A DNA stretch of 64,000 bases, from the NCBI GenBank assembly GCA_032622095.1, contig CP136061.1, forward strand, positions 62,997,127 through 63,061,126, given 5' to 3'. Numbering within the stretch: position 1 is the stretch's first letter; each line of letters begins with the position of its first letter. A program made the position numbers and the translations under genes. Below the pieces are notes generated by a model. It saw only the letters and a list, made by a program, of their open reading frames with translations, ran no database searches and was not told the DNA's origin. The stretch comes from Siphonodentalium dalli (lineage: Eukaryota > Mollusca > Scaphopoda > Gadilida > Siphonodentaliidae). Shown here one piece after another: positions 38,901 to 50,900 of this stretch.

Positions 38901-41900
38901 AATGCAATATGTTATCTATTATGCAGAGAGATTTCACGACATTACGACGGGTACGGCAGACTCGAAATATTATGCAGACAGATTTCCCGACGGGAAGCGT
39001 TTGTTTTAAATTCAATGCAATGTTATCGTAGAGAGATTTCACGAAACAAAGAATGCGTTGTCTGTCGTTCCTAGGAAGGGGGGATTTCTACGGGTAAATT
39101 TTTCCGCCAGAAACAAACAAATTAATTAAAACAATTTAAAATTTAATTTCAATTCAATGCAATGTTATCGTAGAGAGATTTCACGAAACAAAGAATGCGT
39201 TGTCTGTCGTTCCTAGGAAGGGGGGATTTCTACGGGTAAATTTTTCCGCCAGAAACAAAAAAATTAATTAAAACAATTTAAAATTGAATTTCAATTCAAT
39301 GCAATGTTATCGTAGAGAGATTTCACGAAACAAAGAATGCGTTGTCTGTCGTTCCTAGGAAGGGGGGATTTCTACGGGTAAATTTTTCCGCCAGAAACAA
39401 AAAAATTAATTAAAACAATTTAAAATTTAATTAAAACAATTTAAAATTAAAAAAAATTAACAATAAAAAAACAATTCAGAAACAAAATATATTAAATTTA
39501 AAAAACATTAAATTCATATTAAAAAATAAAAAACAAAAATAAATAAAAACAAAATAATTACAAAAATGTCATGTTTCTGAAACAAAGCCATGGGACGAAT
39601 GCCGCCAGTGGTGGGCTAACCTGCTAGTCTACTATATAATTTGAGAACTACGTATATATATATGTATATATAGACGCTATAGAATCGAAAACGGCTGGCT
39701 CGATTGAGCTCAAACTTCCCATCTAAGGGTAAAAACCCACGGGAATCGTTTTGGAGAAGCTCTGAGCACTCATTCTCCACTCCCAATCATCAAAATCACC
39801 GTCCTCGGCACTGCGGGGGTTAAGGCAGTCACGCTCTTTATATTGACCAAATTTGGCATTGTTAACCGAGTAACGCTCTTTATTGCCATCGGCGTTGCTA
39901 AACGGTCACCTATGCGTACGAAACTACGGATGCAAAACGCACCGGGACGGCGGAATGCATTTATCTTGATTAAAAAGGCAGAATGAACTCATTGGAAAAC
40001 AACAAATGCGTGTCGTGTGATTCTTATGTCTGTCGTTCCTAGGAACGGGGGAGATTTTCATTGAATCATACCTATTTTAGGGACGGGTACCATAATTTCT
40101 CTTGATTAAAAAGGCAGAATTAACTCATTGAAAAACAAAAAATGCGTGTTGTGTGATTCTTATGTCTGTCGTTCTTAGGAGGGGGGGGGGGGGGGGGGGG
40201 GGGGATTTCATCGGGTCAGTTTTTCCGCCCTAGGGACGGGTACCATCATTTCTCTTGATTAAAAAGGCAGAATTAACTCATTGAAAAACAAAAAATGCGT
40301 GTTGTGTGATTCTTATGTCTGTCGTTCCTAGGAAGGGGGAGTTTTTCCACCCGATGTACCGTAAATCATACCTCTTTTAGGGACGGGTACCATCATTTCT
40401 CTTGATTAAAAAGGCAGAATTAACTCATTGAAAAACAAAAAATTAAATTAAACAATTAAAAAGGCAGAATTAACTCATTGAATAACAACAAATTAAATTA
40501 AATAATTAATTAAAAAAATTAATTTAAAAATTAATTTTTTTAATTAATTTTATATCCCCAACATCAAGGAAAGGACTAAGAAAGACTTGGTGTTGCGATA
40601 TGGACTACCTATATTCTATATAAAAATATATAACTATAAAATCTGAACAAGTAATATAGGTAGCCGAACAAGAACGTATATACAGTGGGTCCGAAAACGC
40701 CATAACAAATAAAAGTAACAAGAGTACACAAGCCTAAAAGGCTTAACTGGAAAGACCGGGGATGAACAAGAAACATGAAAATGAAAACCCGGACAGACCT
40801 GAAAGATATGACAAAAAAGTCCCCACCCACCAGTTATGGAAAAAAAGGGGGAGGGGGGCACTTAATCTGTGAAAACAAATATTGGATTAAAAACAGAAAA
40901 TGTATGCTTTAAAAGGCTCCAAAGTAAAATGGAGACAAAATAACTGGTGCGTGGGGGAAAACCGTGAAGGTGGAAGAAACAAAAGATAATGGATCAGGCT
41001 GAGCGAAGGTGGTTGAAAGGGGAGGTGGTGGGTGAAAAAGTTGTGAGATAGAGTAAAATATGCGTCTGCACCTTGTGAGAAAAATATAGGGAATGAATTA
41101 CTTACTGCGTAGTTTTGTGTTCGTGCGCATCAAAAAATATAGATCTGTAGAAAAAAGGAGATCGTCTTGCGAACGGCATTATTAAATACAAGACGTAGTG
41201 AGGAAAACATTTACGGATGTGTATCAGATTGCGATTAGTTAAAAACTGTTGGTTGGTAGATTGATCTGTAACTATTGCACAATCAGTTGAAATAAACAAT
41301 GCGTATTCTTTTTTAAAAGTAGTGCTTCGGCTGTTTACATGTGAGATCTCGCCAGATCTCGCTGGCTGAGAGACTTGTATCGAGAGGTAGCGCGAAATAC
41401 GAAATAGATTAGCGAGTCGTAATTGTTGGTGATGTAGAAGATATAAAACCCTTGGAACTTACAGATCCAATGGTAATTTATATCCCCAACATCAAGGAAA
41501 GGACTAAGAAAGACTTGGTGTTGCGATATGGACTACCTATATTCTATATAAAAATATATAACTATAAAATCTGAACAAGTAATATAGGTAGCCGAACAAG
41601 AACGTATATACAGTGGGTCCGAAAACGCCACGAGAAGAGGGCAAAGGGAAATTTGCCCGAGACGCACCCACTGTCCAATTAAAACATAAAATAAAATAAA
41701 AATAATTTTTAAAATGTCATGTTTCTGACCAACCACGCCAGTGGCGGGCTAACCTGCTAGTATTATATAATAGACAGATGTTATTCTTATATTTATAATA
41801 ATAAATATCGCATACATTGCATGTTACTAGCGAGTTTGCGATTTCAAACAGGTACGGGTACGCGTACGGGTAGCTACCCGTACCGGTACACGTTTTGAAA

Positions 41901-44900
41901 TCGCAAACTGTTTTACCGGTAGAATTCATCACATCGACTGGTAATGTATGGTGAGCCAACTGCAACAAAAAAGATATTTTGATATAGATTGTTATTCGCG
42001 TTATTGGCCGATGTTATACTTAGCATTATGGGTTGTTGGACATTTGTATTTAGATTAGATGAGCCCCAGGATAATCAGTTGCTTTCATCAAGGGCGAGCT
42101 AGGTGGCAGTTGGAAGAGGATGTTGCTTTTCTTTCACTCATATTGGTAACATTTTCAACAATTGGATTATACAAGTCATAGACCGATCAAGCGTTGACAA
42201 TAAATCGGTTGGAATTTTTAAACTTATAAAATAGATTATGATAGCTCAAATATACAATTACGTTATATATAGTTAAAATGTCCAACCAGTATTCGGTATA
42301 AAATGTATTGTTTTAGACCAAGGGTCGAATATTGTCCTACATGTACTTTCAGTTCGATATAATACCGCATTTGTCCCTTATTTAAGTTGGGGAATATTTA
42401 GTCATATTAAAGACGCGTAATCCGAATTAACGCTCCCAAGTTACAATTTTTTTGGCTTCGGGGGTAAAACAAAATATTTGATTCGAATCGAGGAATCCAC
42501 CATCAAAGCACAGAGTGATCAGATATCGATTTTTTAAAGTTTGTTATTTCTTGAATTGTGTGGCCCAGAAAAGAGTCATCAAACCGACGGTCTCGGACAA
42601 AATTGCTTAACTCTAAAATCAAGTGGTAATGCGGTCAAAATGTTATACTATAGTTGACAGCAGTTAGCATTATTTTGTAGTAATTAATCGATTCTGATAA
42701 CAAAAGCGTATTTTGAAGAAATGTTCTTATTGTAACTTTATGATATGTTTGGGTAGCTTTAAGTAAACCTTTGTTTGGAATCTTTCAACAGATCGAAGGG
42801 TCGGCCCGTCGGGGCAAGGGAATATTTATCCCAATAATTGGTATTGTTGTCGGGATCTAAACCCGGAGGTAGGTTGAAGTGTTTAACTTGGTAACAAAAA
42901 AGGTGTCAAAATGTAGTCTGTTTATTATACGGATTGAATAAAGAGCGTTTGCTTCACTTCTGTGCGAAACACAGAAAACAGCTGAAACTCGCTCTGCTTA
43001 TGCTTAGAGTTTATAGAGTATGTATAGGTATTTCGTTTCTTTGGCGACCTATATTGTCCCCACTACAATATACACCAGTATTATGGCTCAAATGCGCCAT
43101 GTCCGTTCAGATAGTAAATATTTATTAAAATGAGAAATCAGTCCCCACCTACATACGATAAGGTAACTAAACGGTAATTGTATTCAAATGTGCAATGCAT
43201 AGATAAATCCACGATATATTTATGTCCTTGTACAATGGGTTGAGACAGGGACGTGACGACAGGGGTGTCTCACCCCCCCCCCCCCCCCCCCCATTTTTTG
43301 TACTTTGGTCAAATGTTCAACATTTGGAAATTTGATGGTTGAAATTGTGTTTTCATAGTTTGATTTTCGAACAATTTATTAGTGGAGAATTTGTAGTTTT
43401 TAGACCAACATTTGCATTTTCCCTATTTTTCCGCCAAGGAGAAGCCCTCAACTGAACTATATGGATTACGTCTCCGGCCTTGTGTCAATCAGGAGGGTTA
43501 AAATTTTATTGCTGTGCCGACCCACTCACACCCGTGTCCAGATTAGTCTCGCATGAATACACCCGCATTCTATCTATTGTCTAGTCAGTTTTTATTCCTC
43601 CTCGCCAGGACAGGATCGTTTCTATTTTCTCAAGGTTGTATCTTTCTGTGTTGCGAGTTTATCGACTCAATATTTATTGTTGATATTACAAACTTGCAAT
43701 TTATTGTACCCGATAGTTAATTAATATTTCTCACACATGGCTCTTCGTCTATTGTCACATATCCACTGATTATGTGACAAAACGATTCGATACAATCATG
43801 ACGAAAATGAAGGCATTCGTATCTTCACGTCCGCTGTAAGCGCACTTTCCTAAAGGAAACCGCCTAGTTCTTGCCTATGTGCATTCGGAACTCATCGTCC
43901 TCATATACGAGAAAAGACAGTATCTTACCTGTCATAGCAGGTAAGATCACGTGGCCAGGGGTATAACGTGATTTTATATTAACCTTACTTTATACTCAAT
44001 AACCTAGGTTGTGTTGTGTTATGTATATTAACCTTGCTTTGTTATAACTAACAGCATGTCTTGCAGTCGAACATGATTCGAATTTGATGGCCACACACCG
44101 TGCAGGTTGCTCATTCACGGGTGTATTACTTGTTATAGTTGGGTAAGGGCATCTTAGTCAATGATTACCTACTTTGAGCAACCGTACCAGTCTTTACCTC
44201 GGGCAGGACCAGTTCTGGCCCCCCAGGTCCTGCTACGGCAGTGTGAACCAATGGTAGGCGGGTGCTGCAAGGGGTTGATTCGGGAAACCAATCTTCACGG
44301 GCGATTGCTCCGGCACCTTTCTCTCAGGTGCCTAATGGTAGTGGCAATACGATTATTAAATTTCGAAAAAATTCACATCGATATACTATTATTCCACATA
44401 GAGTGAAATTTCCATCAGTATTTTGATTTCGGCCTGGATTCCTGCCACGAAGATCTGTTTATAGGCCACCACAATTATTGGGCACCTGGGAGTAGCCTTT
44501 GGCGGCTGTTCTGGGTGGGGAAGACTCATTGTCACGTGACGCTCTTGCTCTCATAGACATAGCGCACCAGCCAAATGGCCTTCTGACTCTTCCCCATGGT
44601 GCAGTGGCCCACATCATTACAAGATGGGGTCCAGTCGATCCCCTGGAATCGTAATACCTTCGGGATACATCCGGGCCTGCTCCTCCGCCGTCATGCGATC
44701 ATAGTGGTATGTCATCGACATTTATTCCAGTTTGGTCAGGACCACCTGCATTTGGGGGATTCCATGGAAGGGGCTTCCTCTGATCAAATGGCTCATCAGA
44801 ACTTATTCCCTCTGGCCTTGGGGGCGCAGCTTGATGATGCCCCAGAATTTGAGGGGGTGACCTTGGACAGGACATAGCTACTTATCCCAAATGCAAGAGC

Positions 44901-47900
44901 ATTTGTCTTGCGTCGAACCATTTCAGAGTAGGCCTCTTCCACAGTCTGGTATCCCAACCTGATGCAGCCAATTCTGTTGGCTGGCGTCGATCTTGACATG
45001 CTTCTCTGCATCGCGTGGCGTCGGCAGGTTTGACGACGATGAGCAAGAATCGCGGGTCGACAGTGGGTCACCAGGCACACTGTCGGACGAGGATTCTGAT
45101 GTTCCGCTGGTAAGTGATTTTGTACAGGATGAGGATACAGGTTGATATCTTATATTGCTTCATTTAATTCAACAATTTGCGAGTATTTATCTCAGTCAGG
45201 AAAGATCCAGCACTGTAGCCTTTGGAGGATGTTCTGGGTGGGGAAGTGAAGAGTTGTTGCGTGCCTCCAAGAGCTGCTCCAGCCTTCTGCCTCTTCCCCA
45301 CGGTGCAGTGGCCCACATCTCCACAGATGGGGTCCAGCCACTCCCCTGGAATCGTACACCTTCGGGATACCTCTAGGCCACTCCCCCACCGGTAGGCTGA
45401 ATGTTCTGGGTGGGGAAGACTCGTTGTCACGTGACGCTCTTGCTCTCATAGACATAGCGCACCAGCCAAATGGCCTTCTGACTCTTCCCCATGGTGCAGT
45501 GGCCCACATCATTACAAGATGGGGTCCAGTCGATCCCCTGGAATCGTAATACCTTCGGGATACATCCGGGCCACTCCTTCACCGGTAGGAAAGAAAGGCT
45601 GAATGATCTGGGTGGGGAAGACTTGTTGCGTGCCTCCAAGAGCTGCACCAACCAGCCTTCTATCTCCTCCCCTCGGTGCAGTGGCCCACATCTCCACACG
45701 ATGGGGTCCAATCTCCTGGAATCGTAATACCTTCGGGATACCTCCAGGCCACTCCTTCACCGGTCATTTTGCAATTTTGATCATTCTGCTACATTTGATC
45801 ATTTCGAAATGTACCCGACACTCGTTATGTGCGCCATCATAGATCACTGATGCTTCTATGCTTGTTCATCAAGTCCTCAGTGGTGTTCTCTAATCCCATA
45901 TATACTGGTATGCAATGATACCTTGGATCATGATGGCGTTCCCTGCTTTCTACATTATACGAGGCTGGAGTACAGATGTGTGGCATGATATAATGAAACC
46001 TCATACCTCGCTATGATATCTGCAGCATATCATTTTTATATCTGGTTTGTGTATCACAGGGAGCAATTTACTTTCGATATCTGATTAGCAAATAATCTCA
46101 CATTGACATGATTAGATAGCATTTTTATAACATCATACATGTATAAAAAATTCCTCGCTATTACCGGTATTCACATTTCAGTGGCAAATCGCGATGCGAT
46201 TCCAGTTAATTTGCTCCCTGGTGTATCATAAGCATTCTGATATCTTATGGCATACACAATGGCTGCATGTGACATCAGTTCATAATGTGAACTGTCGAGA
46301 GAGCGAAGAAGATAACAAAGAGAATAGGATGCAGCAAAGTTATACTTGCTCGGTTGTCTCGCTAGCATGAATTCTATGGCACTACCTGGGATGTTTATTC
46401 CAAAAACAAGGGGGGGGGGGGGGGCGGTACACATTTGAGCAATGTCGTAATCTGAATTGGGAGCTCTTTCACGTAACATAATCATATCTGATTCATGACT
46501 AAATCACATTTACATGAATCCTGTTTCGGAAGAGTACATTCCCATCGAATTTGGATATTAATTAACTTTATTGCTCGTGCCTCCTCCTGGGCTTGCATTC
46601 TAATCCATATAGTTCAGTTGAGGGCTTCTCCTTGGCGGAAAAATATAATATTTATAAATAATATTACTTTTTCCTTAAGGGAAGCCCGAAACTGAACTAT
46701 CATAGATCCCTCCCATGGTGGTGCCATTCCCAACCCCGCGACTCGCAAATCTCATGATTAAGTCGGAAATAAAAAACTGACTAGACAATAGATAGAATGC
46801 GGGTGTATTCATGCGAGACTAATCTGGACACGGGTGTGAGTGGGTCGGCACAGCAATAAAATTTTAACCCTCCTGATTGACACAAGGCCGGAGACGTAAT
46901 CCATATAGTTCAGTTTCGGGCTTCCCTTAAGGAAAAAGTAATATTATTTATAAATATTATATTTTTGGTAACACAATTCGGACTGAAATGGCTGTCAGAA
47001 TCAGTTGGAAATTGTTCAAGCTTTGGGGGGGGGGGGTGTCAGGTCTCAAAATTTCCAACAATTGGAAAGCTTGATGCCAGCCAAGGGGAGGGGGTGCAAA
47101 CGGAATTACGCGCAAACTTGTGAATTTGATATGGTTCGAGATGTGTAGTTAGAAATTTGAAGTTGGACACCCTAACGCACAGATCATCTATAGCCATGTC
47201 CCTGCAATGGGCCGAGACTGCGTCTATATAGCACCATCTACTCACTCTATTAATCACAACCTGTCATTAATGCAGTGAACAAAGTTGTTAGTGAAAAAAA
47301 TCGGCCTTCCGTATTCAGCCCTCATAATTGGCTACGGCAATCGGCAATGCCGAAGCCATTTGCTGAAGCAAACTGGGCCACGGTAAAGGGTTGCCGTAGC
47401 AGATTGCCGAAGCCAAACAATCTGAATTAAAAGGGCTGCGTATTTATCTAAGTGCTAGAAGCCGCCTCGAGAATTTGAACACAAATCCTGGGTTAAAATG
47501 ACAACTTTATCAATAATATTTGCCCATGAAATCTTTCAATAAATAGGTTGACTGGAATTTCATGGAATTCATGGACCTTTGAGTGAGAAAATCGTAGTGA
47601 AAGACTACCGGTCAATGGGACAAATCTACCCGTTTCAGTTCGCTATCGCTTTATGTGCTGCATTGAAAGTACCCAAGTGACCGTGACGATATTCACAGAT
47701 TTACCCGTACCCGTTCCCGTCGAACGGGTATCGCAAACTCGCTATTGTCATGTTTGTATGCTTTGTTATGTAAACAAACATCAAAAACATTACAGAACCA
47801 TTTGTTTATAGACAAACACTCGGAACTACCCGATTGTCCAATCAGAATGTTCCATTGCGCTGTGGAAGGCCAAGATAAAATTATTGGTGCCATCAACAAT

Positions 47901-50900
47901 CGCATTCAAATCACACAAAATTTTATTTTAATCAACCCATTCTACCCGTTGTCAGTGCAAAATCCAGCTAATTGGGAAATGATCAGACAGAAAACGTTTA
48001 CATAATATAATTGTTCTTGCAAAGAGATGAATATATTTCAATCCAGTTAGTATTTTCTGCTAACCTATATATGGTAATACATACCAATATGTAATTTACT
48101 ATGATAGTATTGTGAGTTGTAAGTTTTAGATGCACCAAAATTAGGGGTTTTACATCCGACATATAATGCACATGAATCTAAATAAGAAAATGACACATAT
48201 CGTGACTGCTTATAAACAATTCACTGCGCTTTTTAGGAGAAACTGAACATTTTCTCTGACGCAAAGCATGTTTTGTGAATAATATCGCATTCATATTATC
48301 ATTATGGTATACTATTAGTATTCTCTTGAGGATATTATAATAATTTGATAAATTCTATTTCTAAATTATAGTCTACAACGAAGAACTTTAAATATAACCT
48401 CCTAATTAAATATTGGATAATAATAAAAATGTGCAGACTCAAATAAGGTGTGTGAAAATGAATAAATGTGCCTGAACTATTATTTGGAGCCTGGGAACGT
48501 CTGCAATAGAGGAAGCAAGTGGATTGATATTTTGTGGGGATATGAATGTACAGGACATTCTTTTGTGGAGAAGACATTGCATTGTATGATGTGTGGACTT
48601 TTATTAGTTTTCAGCGGGTGGAGTGTGGTAAATATAACAAGAGTTTGTGTCTGGTCATTGAATCGGAAAAAGTCATAGAATGCAATAATTTCACTTTCAG
48701 ATCCTAGAATTGTCATGGAAAGTAGCTAGTGATGTTCCGATAATGAAAAAGCTTATCGGACCGATTTCCGATAACTGGAGGCACAATCGGCCGATTTCCG
48801 TTTCCGATTCCGATGTTTATATATATTGTGCGTTTGTTCCTATAATGGACTTATATACACCCAATGCACTCCATATCCCGCATAGTTTCAAAGCTAAATA
48901 CATCAAAGAAATATATACACACTGTCGTGACAGTATTTCTGCCGACGTCGGTTGTGTGCTTCCTTTGATGTATACCGGTAGTTGTTTTGACAAAGAGATC
49001 AAAGGTGCCGACTCAGAGTAACGCTATGACCATGCGTGGAACACTTGCATGCAGAGTAAAAGTCTTGATTGAATACTTGTAAGTTGCAACAATGTATGGA
49101 ATGGCGATGATTATTAACTAAATTTTGATTGATGGATAATAATTGCTGTCATATTTGTCTGAGATTTCCCAAGTTTCCATTGGTCACACCTTTTATCTTT
49201 TAACAACTCGGAAGCTTTTATAGTTCCGCCTGCTCAATTTTTGTTTCGCAAGTTCAACGTGGAGCAAAGCGTATTTCATAGCATACGTTGTACAGACGAA
49301 AAAGCTAATTATGCCCCTACTAACGTTGATCGTTATTGAAGACAGTTCTGATAACAACTGTATTAATTCATTCAGTGTGTGCTTCAAGTTATTGACATAG
49401 CATGTGACGTCACATGACACGTGCTCTAGAGGAAGCCTCACTGTAATCAGGTCAGCTTTTTAATTAAAGCTTTCTTTGAATCTATTTCGTGTCAACGCGA
49501 TTGAACCAATAACTTCATATTACACGGGATGTCGGGCATGTGTATTGCCATTCTTATAATACATCATCACATCAGACTGCTTTGATGATGCCAATGGCTT
49601 CTTTTTAGGCTGTTACAACTGCGTTTTACATTCAATACCACAGTTGTATTGCGTATGTTTATTAAAGCGTGCACATTGCGCTTAGATACTAGAACGTTTT
49701 TATTTATTTTGACAATCGGTAAAAGCCGATGTTCAACTGCGAGGTACGATTAATTTCCGATGGGCTATTATCGGCCGATGGCCGATTCCGATTCCGATTA
49801 TCGGAACATCACTAAAAGTAGCACTTATATTTGGCCTTTGTAATCGAAATCTCATAGAATTTAGTCGCACATGGTAATTAATATGGTTGTTTAGTTTGAA
49901 GTTTATAGCAGAATATTGGGTGCATACGTTGTTCAACTCCAATTCATTGGGAAATGTTTGATATTTCTGTTTATTGAGTTATCTCTTCTCTGACATTATG
50001 TCATCTGTGTAGCATTGAATATAGAGTTATCTCTCCTTCATAAACAGTTCGCACAGGCAGTCTTGAAAAATACTTCCGTTACAGGTTATAATAAATACCA
50101 ATATTGTACTCTCATGAAAGATATGTACACTTACTGTACTACGGCGCCAACTAGTTCAGTACATTGCTGTAGCTGTACTTATATATTCCCTCCAAAGATT
50201 GAAAGTGAATAGTGTAAAATAATAAACAGTCAAACTACAACAACATGAGTTTAATTTCCCTTATCCCTGGTTAAATTAAATGATAAATAAATAACTTGGT
50301 TAATTAAAACAGTTAAGGAATGGAAAGCTGACGCTAGCCGGGAACTCAAAGGTAAGTGACAATCCAAGTTATACTGTCCTTGTCAATCCGACTAGTGATG
50401 AACCGATATGGGGAAAGCACCGATGCCAATTATACTATTTTTACATGTAGTACAAAAATTGATGCAATATTGACACTTTAATATTATAAAAATAATTCAC
50501 CATAACTAGATAGCTGAGGGTACATTCATTAAAACTGATTATCTCCTGACCTAACTGCACAGTATAGTCACAGTTACCAAATATAAAGCGAAAAATAAGT
50601 TAATAATTTGTTTAGCTAATAATACATAGAACAGTTATGATCAAGCAATGACAACATTATTTATCCACTGTAAGATTCCCTGCACGCCCGATAGGCCTCA
50701 AAAGAATGCGACATATGAATGGATTTTGAATTACATCCTAATTATGTGAAATGTTCAAGGACATTTATTTGCGCATGTTCTACTTTTTAGAGTTAGCAGT
50801 TACAATGACATGACATCATTGATTTGAATGGATGCATGATCCCGGTGACATTTAGACATTTGTCGTGGTTGATATATCAAAATGCCTTCATTTCTGATTA

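Noticed and set aside
40549-41630. Definite LTR retrotransposon
   Set aside because: The repeats do not begin and end TG/CA on one strand, no primer-binding site or flank duplication was seen, and the purine tract is not at the 3' repeat.
44596-45842. Overlapping open frames on both strands
   Set aside because: They are by-products of the GC-rich tandem repeat; reading shifts between units and no domain is recognised.
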